A stretch of DNA of 64,000 bases from Cellulosimicrobium cellulans (GCF_007679345.1 NZ_VEGH01000006.1:124001-188000); one strand, 5' to 3'. Positions 16,241 through 25,408 are shown, counted from the stretch's first letter. The notes: generated by a model not told the origin, from the letters alone. Made by a program: numbers and translations.

Positions 16241-17569
16241 TCAGGAGATCGCCGTGCCGACCTCGTCCAGCCAGCGCTCCGCCGCCTCGCGCGGGGTGAT
16301 CCGCCCGAACAGCACGTCGGAGTTCACCCGCTGGGTGATCTGCGTCGTCTCGCCGGCGCCGACCGGCGGGACAGGGGTCCCGTCGACGATCGTCGGCTCG
16401 ATCTCGGCGACGAAGTCCGCGCCGACCCGGTCGGCGTCCGACAGCAGCGGCAGGACCGCCTCGCGCACCTCGGTGTTGGACGGCAGGCCCCGGTCCATGA
16501 GGATCAGCTCGCCCGCGGTCGTCGAGTTGATGAGGAAGTCGACGAGCAGCGCGGCCTCCTCCGGGTGCGGGCTGGACTCGGCGACGGAGTAGTACATCGT
16601 CGGGTACAGGTAGGCGCCCGTCCGGACCCCGTCCGCCTCGCCCGGCGGCCGCAGCAGCTGCAGGTCGCGGCCGGCGGCGCTCTGGATCGCGTCGAGCTGG
16701 TTGGACCAGAACCACGCCATCGCGCCCTGACCGGTCGCGGGCAGCGAGCCCTCGACGCCGGCGGCGTTGATCTCGGTGGACACCGACGCGGACGGCTCGC
16801 CGCCCGACTCCATCAGGTCCACCGAGCGCTGGAACCACGCCTCCACGGTGTCGACCGAGACGCCGAGCTCGCCGTCCTCGGTGAACACCTCCTCGCCGTT
16901 CTGCCGCGCCATGATCTTCAGCACGACCTCGAGGAAGCTGTAGTTCTGCACGCCGAACAGCTCGCCCCCGGACCCCGCGGAGATCGCGTTCGCGACCGCC
17001 TCGTAGTCGTCCCAGGACCAGGTGGTGTCGTCCGGGAGGTCGACGCCCGCCTCGGCGAAGATCGCGGGGTCCGTGACCAGCGCGTGGCTGCTGACCCCGG
17101 TCGCGATCCCGACGAACGTGCCGTCGACCTCGCCGGACTCGATCACCGACGGGTCGATGGCGTCCGTCGCGATGTCCAGCTCGCGGAGGTCCGCGAGCAG
17201 CCCGCGGCTGGCGTACTCGGCCAGGAACCGCTCCTGCTGCGTGATGACGTCCGGCAGGCTCCCGCCGGCCGCCGCCACGTTGAGCCGCTCGAAGTAGTTG
17301 TCCCAGCTGGTGAAGTCCGGCTCCACCGTGATGTGCGGGTACTCGGCCTCGAAGGCCGCGATGACCTCCTCGGTGATCTGCTGCCGCGTGTCCGAGCCCC
17401 ACCAGGCGAAGGTGATCGTCACCTGGTCCGGGTCGTCGGACCCGCTCGTGCTGCCCCCGGTGCCCGGGCTGCCCGAGCTCCCGCACGCGGCCAGCGTCAC
17501 GGCCATCGCCGTGGCGGCGACGGCCGCGCCCAGCCGACGCGCGCGCGCCGTCCCTCGTCCTACCTGCAT
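16241..17569 (-). CDS. ABC sugar transporter substrate-binding lipoprotein
   Basis: A 442-aa family 1 extracellular solute-binding protein. The lipoprotein signal ends in VTLAACGS (lipobox Cys near residue 28), followed by a Ser/Gly linker and ITFAWWGSDTRQQITEEVIA, typical of oligosaccharide binders. It would capture unsaturated galacturonides or rhamnogalacturonan fragments and deliver them to the two permeases upstream. No ATPase gene is present in this operon. The ATG at 17569 is 45 bp after the permease stop. Confidence 0.9.
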   Translation of the reverse strand: MQVGRGTARARRLGAAVAATAMAVTLAACGSSGSPGTGGSTSGSDDPDQVTITFAWWGSDTRQQITEEVIAAFEAEYPHITVEPDFTSWDNYFERLNVAAAGGSLPDVITQQERFLAEYASRGLLADLRELDIATDAIDPSVIESGEVDGTFVGIATGVSSHALVTDPAIFAEAGVDLPDDTTWSWDDYEAVANAISAGSGGELFGVQNYSFLEVVLKIMARQNGEEVFTEDGELGVSVDTVEAWFQRSVDLMESGGEPSASVSTEINAAGVEGSLPATGQGAMAWFWSNQLDAIQSAAGRDLQLLRPPGEADGVRTGAYLYPTMYYSVAESSPHPEEAALLVDFLINSTTAGELILMDRGLPSNTEVREAVLPLLSDADRVGADFVAEIEPTIVDGTPVPPVGAGETTQITQRVNSDVLFGRITPREAAERWLDEVGTAIS

Positions 17570-17613
17570 CAGCGTCCCTCTCGTCGTCGAGTCGTGCTCT
17601 GCGGTGCGGCCGA

Positions 17614-18528
17614 TCACTTCATCCCCGTCGTCGCGATGCCCTGGACCAGGTACCGCTGGCCGAAGAGGAAGACCAGGAAGATGGGGACGAGCGTCACGAT
17701 GGACATCGCGAACATCGGTCCCCAGTTGCTGCCCGTCGCCGGGTCGAGGAACAGGCGCAGCGCGAGCGGCGCCGTCCGCATCTCGTCCCGGGTCAGGAAG
17801 ATGAGCTGGCTGAAGAAGCCGTTCCACGTCCAGATGAAGGTGAAGATCGCCGTGGTCGCGAGGGCGGGGACGGCATTCGGCAGCATCACCGAGAAGAAGA
17901 TGCGCGGGTGGCCGCAGCCGTCGATCCGCGCGGCCTCCTCGAGCTCGTTCGGGATGCCGCGGAAGAACTGCACCATCAGGAAGATGAAGAACGCGTCGGT
18001 GGCCAGCAGCTTCGGGACGATCAACGGCCAGAACGTGTTGATCCAGTCCATCTGCTGGAACATGATGTAGCGCGGCACGATGATCACGTGGATCGGCAGC
18101 ATGATGCTGATGAGCATCATGGCGAACCACATGTTCCGGCCCCGGAACCGCAGCCGGGCGAAGGCGTAGCCGGCCATCGAGCAGGTGACCAGGTTGCCCA
18201 GCAGGCAGCCGGCGACGATGACGGCGGAGTTGAGCATGTACCGGCCGAAGGGCTGGGACAGCGCCTCCCAGCCGCTCGCGTAGTTGGAGAAGTCCCACTC
18301 GGTCGGCAGCACCGACAGGTCGCGGAAGATCAGCTCGGTCGGCTTGAACGAGCTGCCGACCAGCCAGATCAGCGGGTAGATCATGATCACCGCGGCGACG
18401 ATCATGGTGGCGTGGCGCAGGGTGGTGCGCAGGACCGAGCGCCACCGCTCGCGGCCCGGCCGGACGGGGCTGTCGTCGGCGAGGCGGCGGATGCGCGTGG
18501 GCAGGTCGGGGGAGGTGGTGGTGGTCAT
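17614..18528 (-). CDS. ABC sugar transporter permease (MalG/CUT1 type)
   Basis: A 304-aa inner-membrane subunit with six predicted segments. The EAA loop that docks the ATPase is ELEEAARIDGCGHPRIFFSV, followed by PNAVPALATTAIFTFIWTWN, as in MalG-type partners. It sits 15 bp after its partner permease and shares its promoter. Together they form the membrane channel for the uronide importer. Confidence 0.93.
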   Translation of the reverse strand: MTTTTSPDLPTRIRRLADDSPVRPGRERWRSVLRTTLRHATMIVAAVIMIYPLIWLVGSSFKPTELIFRDLSVLPTEWDFSNYASGWEALSQPFGRYMLNSAVIVAGCLLGNLVTCSMAGYAFARLRFRGRNMWFAMMLISIMLPIHVIIVPRYIMFQQMDWINTFWPLIVPKLLATDAFFIFLMVQFFRGIPNELEEAARIDGCGHPRIFFSVMLPNAVPALATTAIFTFIWTWNGFFSQLIFLTRDEMRTAPLALRLFLDPATGSNWGPMFAMSIVTLVPIFLVFLFGQRYLVQGIATTGMK

Positions 18529-18543
18529 GGCGCTGGACTCCTC

Positions 18544-19491
18544 TCAGTCCTCGTAGAAGACCCAGAACTTCGAGGCCCAGAAGTTGATGGCGGTCAGCAC
18601 GAGCACGATGAGGACCAGGACCCAGGCCATGGCGGCCGCATAGCCCATGCGCAGGTTCGTGAACCCCTCCTGGTACAGGTAGAGGGTGTAGAAGAGCGTC
18701 GAGTCCGACGGTCCGCCCGTCCCGTTGGACACCACGAACGCCTGCGTGAACGACTGGAACGCGATGATCACCTGCATCACGAGGTTGAAGAAGATGATCG
18801 GGCTCAGGAGCGGCAGCGTCACCGAGCGGAACTGCCGCCAGCGCGAGGCGCCGTCCAGCGAGGCCGCCTCGTAGTACATCTCCGGGATCTGCCGCAGGCC
18901 GGCCAGGAAGATGATCATCGGGGAGCCGAACGTCCACACGTGCAGCAGGACGAGCGTCCACAGCGCGGTGTCGGGGTGCGAGACCCAGCCCATGCCCTGG
19001 ATGCCGAACAGGCCGAGGAACGCGTTGAACAGCCCGTCCTCGCCGAACACCTGCCGCCAGAGGATCGCGATGGCCACCGAGCTGCCGAGCAGCGAGGGCA
19101 GGTAGAAGACCGAGCGGTAGAACGTCATCCCGCGCAGGCCGCGGTTGAGCAGCACGGCCAGGCCCAGCGCGACGACCAGCTGCAGCGGGACGCCCGTGAC
19201 GACGTACAGGAACGTCACCCGGAGCGACTCGTGCAGCCGGGTGTCGGTCAGCATCGCCGTGAAGTTGTCGAGCCCGATGAACGTCGGCGACGTCAGCAGG
19301 TCGTAGTCGGTCGTCGCCAGGACCAGCGACGCGACCAGGGGGATCAGGGTGATCCCGAACAGCCCCAGGAACCAGGGGGCCAGGAACGCCAGCGCCGCAC
19401 GCTGATCGGACTTGCGGAGGTTCGAGACGGCCGCGATCTTCGGGCCGCCGCGCTTGCTGCGCATCGTGCGGAGCTCGTTGAGTGCTGTCAT
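18544..19491 (-). CDS. ABC sugar transporter permease (MalF/CUT1 type)
   Basis: A 315-aa permease with six membrane segments; the EAA loop is MYYEAASLDGASRWRQFRSV. The N-terminal 30 residues are basic and cytoplasmic. It is the first gene of the nine-gene uronate operon. The ATG at 19491 has an in-frame GTG two codons upstream. A palindrome (19528-19543) lies 37 bp before the start and overlaps the likely transcription start, so expression should depend on the LacI-type regulator at 21231. Confidence 0.92.
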   Translation of the reverse strand: MTALNELRTMRSKRGGPKIAAVSNLRKSDQRAALAFLAPWFLGLFGITLIPLVASLVLATTDYDLLTSPTFIGLDNFTAMLTDTRLHESLRVTFLYVVTGVPLQLVVALGLAVLLNRGLRGMTFYRSVFYLPSLLGSSVAIAILWRQVFGEDGLFNAFLGLFGIQGMGWVSHPDTALWTLVLLHVWTFGSPMIIFLAGLRQIPEMYYEAASLDGASRWRQFRSVTLPLLSPIIFFNLVMQVIIAFQSFTQAFVVSNGTGGPSDSTLFYTLYLYQEGFTNLRMGYAAAMAWVLVLIVLVLTAINFWASKFWVFYED

Positions 19492-19527
19492 GGACACACT
19501 TCCTCGTGGTCTGGCTGCATCGGTTCT

Positions 19528-19543
19528 CAGGAACCGGTTCCGG
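19528..19543. promoter_or_regulatory. Candidate LacI-type operator, transport/catabolic operon
   Basis: CAGGAACCGGTTCCGG, with the perfect 12-bp palindrome GGAACCGGTTCC at 19530-19541. It shares its core and spacing with sites at 19700-19715 and 22482-22497. On the minus strand a TAACGT box lies just upstream, which places the site at or near +1, a repressing position. Confidence 0.7.
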
Positions 19544-19699
19544 ACGTTACCCGAACGGGTGAACGCCCTGTCCAGCCCCAGTCGCCCGATCCGGCGTCCG
19601 ATCGCGGATCCGGCGGTAGAGCGGGCCTCGAACTGGGCCCTAGGTCCCGGTTGCGAGGTGCTGCTGCCGGTGCCGTCGACGCGTGGGTAGGGTGATCGC

Positions 19700-19715
19700 G
19701 AGAAACCCGTTTCTG
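19700..19715. promoter_or_regulatory. Candidate LacI-type operator, oxidoreductase/lacI promoter
   Basis: GAGAAACCCGTTTCTG: arms AGAAAC and GTTTCT separated by CC. TAGGGT at 19688-19693 is a fitting -10 box for the plus-strand gene, so the palindrome covers its transcription start. It differs from the consensus GAGRAACCGGTTYCTC mainly at the centre. Confidence 0.65.
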
Positions 19716-19731
19716 AGAGAAGGGACCCGCG

Positions 19732-21195
19732 ATGACGCCTCCCCCCGCCCCGCTCGACCAGAACCCGACGGCCCCCCGCCCGCCCGCCTCCGCCTCCGCG
19801 CACCCGGACGCCGCCGTCACGCCGCGGTTCGCGCCGGTCCCGCCCGGCCGGCCGCGGCGCCGGTACGCGGTCCTGGGCACCGGGCACCGGGCCGGCATGT
19901 ACGTGGGTGCGATCACCGGCGCGCACCGGGACGTCGCCGAGCTCGTGGCCTGGTGCGACCCGAACCCCGGGCGGATCGACTTCTACGACGCGGAGGTCGG
20001 CGCCGCGCTGGGGCTCGACGGCCCGGCCGGCCTGCCGCGCTACGGCCCGGCGGACCTCGCGCGGATGGTCGCGGAGCAGGCGGTCGACGTCGTGGTGGTG
20101 ACGACGCCGGACCACCTGCACGCCGAGCACGTCGCCCGGGCGCAGGCCGCCGGGGCGGACGTCGTGCTGGAGAAGCCGATGGCCACCACGGCCGACGGGT
20201 GCCGGGCGATCGCCGCGTCCGTGGCCGCCACGGGCCGCGACCTCGTCATGACGTTCAACTACCGGTACGCGCCGCGGAACTCCGCGCTCCGCGAGGTCAT
20301 CGCGTCCGGGGTGATCGGCAGGCCGACGAGCGTGCACTTCGAGTGGCTCCTCGACACCGTGCACGGCGCGGACTACTTCCGCCGGTGGCACCGGGACCGC
20401 GAGGCCTCCGGGAGCCTGCTGGTGCACAAGTCGTCGCACCACTTCGACCTGGTCGGCTGGTGGCTCGACGACGAGCCCGAGCGGGTGTTCGCCTCCGGCG
20501 GCCTGCGGTTCTACGGGCACGACAACGCGCAGGCCCGCGGGCTGGGGCCGCGGCCCGAGCGCGGCACCGGCACCACCGGCGACCCGTGGGCGCTCGACCT
20601 GCGGGCGGACCGCCGCCTGAAGGGCCTCTACCTCGACGCCGAGCACCACGACGGCTACCTGCGCGACCGGGACGTGTTCACCGACGGCATCACGATCGAG
20701 GACGACCTGTCCCTGGTCGTCGACTACCGGTCCGGCGTCTCGATGACCTACGCCCTCAACGCGCACTGCCCGTGGGAGGGGTACTCCGTCGCGGTGAACG
20801 GGACCGAGGGGCGGGCCGAGCTGACCGTCGTCGAGCGGGGCGCGGTCTCCGTCGACGCCGAGGGGCGCGTCGTGCTCGACCCCTCGGCCAACCCGCACGC
20901 CGTGCCGGTCGCGGCGTCCCGGCCCGAGGGCGAGCACCTGGTGGTCCAGCGGCACTGGGAGGGCGCCCGCGAGGTGCCGATCCCGCGGGGCGAGGGCGGC
21001 CACGGCGGCGGCGACGCGCTGCTGCTCATGGACGTGTTCCGCCGGGACCTCCGCGTCGAGGACGACCCGCTGGGTCGCGCCGCCGGGTACGCCGACGGGC
21101 TGCGCGCGGTGTCCGTCGGGATCGCGGCCGGCGAGTCCCTGCGGACCGGGCGCGCTGTTAACATCGGCGCACTCGACCTGGGCACCGTGCGCTGA
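19732..21195 (+). CDS. Gfo/Idh/MocA family NAD(P)-dependent oxidoreductase
   Basis: A 487-aa dehydrogenase with a proline-rich leader of about 40 residues. The Rossmann start is RYAVLGTGHRAGMYVGAITG and the family EKP motif is VVLEKPMATTADGCRAIAAS. A C-terminal domain holds the sugar site, with GGHGGGDALLLMDVFRRDL near the end; a His-Gly-Gly stretch like this is also seen in GH109-type relatives. It faces the uronate operon and shares the candidate operator, so it probably oxidises or epimerises a pectin-derived sugar. The reaction is unknown. It is 35 bp before lacI. Confidence 0.8.
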   Translation: MTPPPAPLDQNPTAPRPPASASAHPDAAVTPRFAPVPPGRPRRRYAVLGTGHRAGMYVGAITGAHRDVAELVAWCDPNPGRIDFYDAEVGAALGLDGPAGLPRYGPADLARMVAEQAVDVVVVTTPDHLHAEHVARAQAAGADVVLEKPMATTADGCRAIAASVAATGRDLVMTFNYRYAPRNSALREVIASGVIGRPTSVHFEWLLDTVHGADYFRRWHRDREASGSLLVHKSSHHFDLVGWWLDDEPERVFASGGLRFYGHDNAQARGLGPRPERGTGTTGDPWALDLRADRRLKGLYLDAEHHDGYLRDRDVFTDGITIEDDLSLVVDYRSGVSMTYALNAHCPWEGYSVAVNGTEGRAELTVVERGAVSVDAEGRVVLDPSANPHAVPVAASRPEGEHLVVQRHWEGAREVPIPRGEGGHGGGDALLLMDVFRRDLRVEDDPLGRAAGYADGLRAVSVGIAAGESLRTGRAVNIGALDLGTVR

Positions 21196-21230
21196 GCCGC
21201 AGCACGCGTCCGGCGGAAGGGAGCCGACCG

Positions 21231-22259
21231 ATGCGCACGGGCGCGACCATCAGCGACGTCGCGACGGCCGCGGGGGTCTCCCGGGCCACGGTCTCCCGCG
21301 TGATGAACGGCAGCACGGTCGACGCCGAGCTGACCCGCCGGGTGCGCGCCGCCGCCGCGGAGCTGCACTACCGCCCCTCGGTCACCGCCCGCTCGCTGTC
21401 CCTCGGGCGGACCCTCGCGGTGGGCATCGTCGTGCCGGACCTGGCGAACCCGATGTTCCAGGCCGTGCTCCGCGCGGTCGCCGACGGGGCGCACCGGCAC
21501 GGGTACGGCGTCGTCGTCGCGGAGACGGCCGGGCCCGGTCGCGACGAGGTCGACATCGTCCGCAGCACGCGTGCCCGGTGCGACGCGCTGGTCATCGTCG
21601 CGCCGCGGATGTCGCAGGAGGTGCTGGGCGGGGTCCTGGACGAGGTCGCCCCGGTCGTCCTCGTCAACCGCACCGTGCCGGGGTCGGCGACCCCGAGCGT
21701 CAACGTCGACTACTCGCCCGCGATGTACGGCGTCGTCGAGCACCTGGTGGCCCTCGGCCACCGGGCGATCGCCTACCTGTCCGGGCCCGACTCCAGCCCG
21801 TCGAACGTCGCGCGCCTGGACGGGCTCGGGCGGGCGCGGGTCGCCTTCCGGGACGTGCGGTTCTTCACGCTGGCCTGCGGCGCGACGGTCGCCGAGGGGT
21901 ACGCGCTCGCGCACGCGGCGCTCGCCACGCAGGCGACGGCCGTGGTGGCCTACAACGACCAGGTGGCGTTCGGGCTGCTGGGGCACCTGCACGAGCTCGG
22001 GGTGGACGTGCCCGGCACGCTCTCGGTGGTCGGGTTCGACGACATCGAGCTCGCGCGGTACGCGACGCCCTCACTCACCACGGTGCACGTGCCGTACGAG
22101 CAGATCGGCGCCCGCGCGTGGGCCCGGCTGCACGCGCGGATCGCCGGGGTCCCGGAGCCGGCACCCGCCGACGGGGTGGACGTCCAGGGCGCCGCGGAGG
22201 TCCTGCCGGCCGCACTGCTCACCCGGGCGTCCTCGGCGCCCGCGCCGGCGGCCGGCTGA
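21231..22259 (+). CDS. LacI family transcriptional regulator
   Basis: A 342-aa repressor. The N-terminal helix-turn-helix is TISDVATAAGVSRATVSRVM, the hinge helix lies near SVTARSLSLG, and a periplasmic-binding-like ligand domain follows (VGIVVPDLANPMFQAVLRAV; LSVVGFDDIELARYATPSLT). It is very probably the local regulator of the pectin island, binding the three GAGRAACCSGTTYCTS palindromes and released by a uronate-pathway intermediate such as KDG. It is probably co-transcribed with the oxidoreductase and hence autoregulated. A weak GC-rich hairpin around 22358-22415 may end transcription. Confidence 0.9.
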   Translation: MRTGATISDVATAAGVSRATVSRVMNGSTVDAELTRRVRAAAAELHYRPSVTARSLSLGRTLAVGIVVPDLANPMFQAVLRAVADGAHRHGYGVVVAETAGPGRDEVDIVRSTRARCDALVIVAPRMSQEVLGGVLDEVAPVVLVNRTVPGSATPSVNVDYSPAMYGVVEHLVALGHRAIAYLSGPDSSPSNVARLDGLGRARVAFRDVRFFTLACGATVAEGYALAHAALATQATAVVAYNDQVAFGLLGHLHELGVDVPGTLSVVGFDDIELARYATPSLTTVHVPYEQIGARAWARLHARIAGVPEPAPADGVDVQGAAEVLPAALLTRASSAPAPAAG

Positions 22260-22481
22260 CGCGGAGCGGGGAGCCGCGCGCGGGGGCGGCGCCGACGCGC
22301 GCCGCTGCCGGCCACCCGGTGGCCTCGCGTGCCCGCGCTGCCGGGTCGCGCGCGGTACGCCGACGGCCCCCGGCCCTGCCCTCGGCGGTCGGCGGGGGCC
22401 GGCGCCGGAAGCCGCAGGCCGCGGGGTCGCCCGCCTCCGCCCGCCAGCCCGGCATCTCCGGAGCGCGGATCAAGGGGTGTC

Positions 22482-22497
22482 GAGGAACCGGTTTCTC
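22482..22497. promoter_or_regulatory. Candidate LacI-type operator, kdgK promoter
   Basis: GAGGAACCGGTTTCTC, a near-perfect 16-bp palindrome. A TAGGTT -10 box follows at 22501-22506, so the operator occupies the -35/-10 spacer. The kdgK ATG is at 22536 after GAGGTGAGG. Confidence 0.7.
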
Positions 22498-22535
22498 GGG
22501 TAGGTTGCCGGTGATCCCGACAGCGAGGTGAGGTC

Positions 22536-23630
22536 ATGCCGTCCCCGTCTTCCCCGCCGCCCGCGGCGCCGCCGGGCGGTCGGGCCCCCGAGGTCGTCGC
22601 GCTCGGCGAGGTGATGCTCCGGCTGGACCCGGGGGAGGCGCGCATCCGTTCGGCCCGTGCGTTCACGGCGCACGAGGGCGGCGGCGAGTACAACGTCGCC
22701 CGCGCGCTGCGCACGGCGTTCGGCCTGCGGGCCGCGGTGGTCACCGCCCTCGTCGACGACGAGGTGGGCCGGCTGGTCGAGGACCTCGTGCTGGCCTCGG
22801 GCGTCGACACCCGCTGGATCCGCTGGTCGCCGGCCGGGGGACCGGTTCCCGGCCGGAACGGGCTGAACTTCACCGAGCGCGGGCACGGTGCCCGCGGCGC
22901 GGTGGGCGTCTCCGACCGCGCGCGCACGGCGGCGTCGCGGCTGGCGCCGGCGGACGTGCCGTGGGGCGCGGTGCTGGCGGGAGCGCGGTGGTTCCACACC
23001 GGCGGCGTGTTCGCAGGGCTGTCGCCGACCACGACCGCCACGGCCCTGCACGCCGCCCGCGAGGCGCGGCGGCGCGGCGTCCCGGTGTCCGTCGACACCA
23101 ACTTCCGGCCCTCGCTGTGGCGGGCCCGCGGCGGCCGCGCGGAGGCGTGCGCGACCGCCCGGGCCCTCGCCGCCGGGTGCGACGTGCTGATCGGGTCGGC
23201 GTGGGACCTGTTCCCGGACGTGGACGACCCGCCGGCCGAGGACCCGGTCGCCGCCCGCGAGGCGTTCGAGCGCGGCGTCGCGCGGATCCGCACGGTCGCG
23301 CCCGGCGTGCGCGTGGTCGCGACCACCTGCCGGGCGGTGCGCTCCGCCTCCCGCAACGGCTGGGGCGCGCTCGGCTGGTCGGCCGCGGACGGGGTGCACG
23401 CCTCCGTCGGGCACGGCGACGTGGAGGTCCTCGACCGGGTCGGCGGGGGCGACGCGTTCGCCGCGGGCCTCGTCGCCGGGCTGCTCCGCGGGGCCCCGCT
23501 CCCGGAGGCGCTGGACCTCGGGGTCGCGTCGGGCGCGCTGGCGATGACGACCCCCGGCGACGCCGCGCGCGCCCGGTTCGCGGACGTGCGCGACGCCGCG
23601 GCCCGCCGCCCGGCGGCGATCGCGTGGTGA
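22536..23630 (+). CDS. kdgK: 2-keto-3-deoxygluconate kinase (PfkB family)
   Basis: A 364-aa sugar kinase making KDPG from KDG, the common product of both uronate routes here. PfkB signatures are EVVALGEVMLRLDPGEARIR near the start, EGGGEYNVARAL (substrate Gly-Gly), and DRVGGGDAFAAGLVAGLLRG with the catalytic Asp. Assignment to KDG rather than another sugar acid rests on its place before uxaA and on the shared operator. A C-terminal Ala/Arg-rich tail is slightly long. No KDPG aldolase is in the window. Confidence 0.85.
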   Translation: MPSPSSPPPAAPPGGRAPEVVALGEVMLRLDPGEARIRSARAFTAHEGGGEYNVARALRTAFGLRAAVVTALVDDEVGRLVEDLVLASGVDTRWIRWSPAGGPVPGRNGLNFTERGHGARGAVGVSDRARTAASRLAPADVPWGAVLAGARWFHTGGVFAGLSPTTTATALHAAREARRRGVPVSVDTNFRPSLWRARGGRAEACATARALAAGCDVLIGSAWDLFPDVDDPPAEDPVAAREAFERGVARIRTVAPGVRVVATTCRAVRSASRNGWGALGWSAADGVHASVGHGDVEVLDRVGGGDAFAAGLVAGLLRGAPLPEALDLGVASGALAMTTPGDAARARFADVRDAAARRPAAIAW

Positions 23631-23736
23631 GCCGCCGCGGCCTAGGCCGCTCGACCGCGCCCGGCCTCCCCGCCCCCGGCCTCGCCGCACCCCGCAGCAC
23701 CCGCCCCCGACCGACCGACCGACGGAAGGCCCGCCC

Positions 23737-25347
23737 ATGACGACCCGCCCCGACCTGCTGGTGCTCCGCGACGGGGACGACGTCGCCGTCGCGACCCGCG
23801 ACCTCGCCCCCGGGGAGCACGCCGCGCCCGCCGCCGGCCCGGAAGTCCGGGTGCGCGACCGGGTGCCGCGGGGCCACAAGGTCGCGCTGCGGCCCGCCAC
23901 GGCGGGGGCGCCGGTGCGCAAGTACGGCCAGGTGATCGGGGTCGCCACCGCGGACATCGCGCCCGGGGAGCACGTGCACGCGCACAACCTCGGGTACGAG
24001 GAGGGGGAGCGCCGGCACGAGCTCGGCGGCACGCGGACCGTGCTGCCCGTGCCGGACGGCCCGCGGCCCACGTTCCGGGGCTACCGCCGGTCGGACGGCC
24101 GGGTCGGCACGCGCAACTACCTGGCGATCCTCACGAGCGTGAACTGCTCGGCGTCGACCGCGCGGATGATCGCGGCGGAGTTCCCGCCGAGCGCGCTCGC
24201 GGCGTTCCCGCACGTGGACGGCGTGCTCCCGCTGACCCACCAGTCGGGCTGCGGGATGGTGCCGGAGAGCGAGGGTGGCCGGCTGCTGCTGCGCACCCTG
24301 CGCGGGTACGCCGCGCACCCCAACATCGGCGCGGTGCTGGTGCTCGGGCTGGGCTGCGAGATGCTGCAGCCGGCGCAGCTGTCCGCGCGCTCGGGCGCCG
24401 AGGCGTTCCTGGGCATGCCGTCGGTCGGCGCTCCGGCGCCGGAGCCGGCGGGCGCCGACCTGCTCGCCGCGATCCCCGAGGGCACGGTCGTGCGGAGCCT
24501 GACGATCCAGGAGGTCGGGGGCGTGCGGGCCACGGTGCGCGCGGGGGTCGAGGCCGTCCGCGCGATGCTGCCCGCGCTCGACCGGTGCCGGCGGGAGGAG
24601 GTGGACGTCCGGGAGCTCGTGCTGGGCCTGAACTGCGGCGGGTCCGACGGCTACTCGGGCATCACCGCGAACCCGGCGCTCGGCTGGGCGAGCGACCGGC
24701 TCGTCGCGTACGGCGGCACGTCGGCGCTCGCGGAGACGCCCGAGGTCTTCGGCGCGGAGCACCTGCTGACCCGCCGGGCGGTCGACGCGGACGTGGCGAC
24801 GCAGCTGCTCGACCGGATCGCGTGGTGGAAGGACTACGCCGCGGCGGGTCAGGGGTCGCTGGACAACAACCCGTCGCCGGGGAACAAGGCCGGGGGCCTG
24901 ACCACCATCCTGGAGAAGTCGCTGGGCGCCGTCGCCAAGGGCGGTCAGGCGGACCTCGCGGCGGTCTACCGGTACGCCGAGCCGATGGCGCCGCACCGGG
25001 GCTTCGTGTTCATGGACACGCCGGGGTACGACCCGGTGTCGGTCACCGGGCTGGTCGCCGGCGGCGCGAACGTCGTCGTGTTCACCACCGGCCGGGGGTC
25101 GGTGTTCGGCTGCCGGCCGACGCCGTCGATCAAGGTGGCCACCAACACCGCGGTGTACGAGCGCATGGCCGAGGACATGGACCTCGACGCGGGGCCGATC
25201 GCGGACGGCGCGCGCACCGTGGCCGAGGTGGGGCAGGAGCTGTTCGACCGGATCCTCGCCGTCGCCTCGGGGGAGCGCACCGCGAGCGAGGAGCTCGGCA
25301 TCGGGGTCGAGGAGTTCATCCCCTGGCACGTCGGCACGGTCACCTGA
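23737..25347 (+). CDS. uxaA: Altronate dehydratase
   Basis: A 536-aa full-length UxaA with the small N-terminal SAF domain (about residues 1-95) and the large catalytic domain starting at FRGYRRSDGRVGTRNYLAIL. Cys residues that hold the iron centre in this family appear in SVNCSAS, QSGCGM, LGCEM and LNCGGSDGYSG. It dehydrates D-altronate to KDG. The gap of 106 bp after kdgK contains a GACC-rich stretch; co-transcription with kdgK is likely. The ATG at 23737 follows GGAAGG. Confidence 0.93.
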   Translation: MTTRPDLLVLRDGDDVAVATRDLAPGEHAAPAAGPEVRVRDRVPRGHKVALRPATAGAPVRKYGQVIGVATADIAPGEHVHAHNLGYEEGERRHELGGTRTVLPVPDGPRPTFRGYRRSDGRVGTRNYLAILTSVNCSASTARMIAAEFPPSALAAFPHVDGVLPLTHQSGCGMVPESEGGRLLLRTLRGYAAHPNIGAVLVLGLGCEMLQPAQLSARSGAEAFLGMPSVGAPAPEPAGADLLAAIPEGTVVRSLTIQEVGGVRATVRAGVEAVRAMLPALDRCRREEVDVRELVLGLNCGGSDGYSGITANPALGWASDRLVAYGGTSALAETPEVFGAEHLLTRRAVDADVATQLLDRIAWWKDYAAAGQGSLDNNPSPGNKAGGLTTILEKSLGAVAKGGQADLAAVYRYAEPMAPHRGFVFMDTPGYDPVSVTGLVAGGANVVVFTTGRGSVFGCRPTPSIKVATNTAVYERMAEDMDLDAGPIADGARTVAEVGQELFDRILAVASGERTASEELGIGVEEFIPWHVGTVT

Positions 25348-25408
25348 CACCTAGGCTGGGGGGCCCGGGGCGGTCGCCCGTCCCGTCCCTTCGCCTCCTG
25401 GGAGACCC

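Noticed and set aside
22358..22415. GC-rich inverted repeat after lacI as a strong terminator.
   Set aside because: Arms pair only with a bulge; several alternative pairings are equally good in this GC-rich stretch, so I mention it only with the gene.
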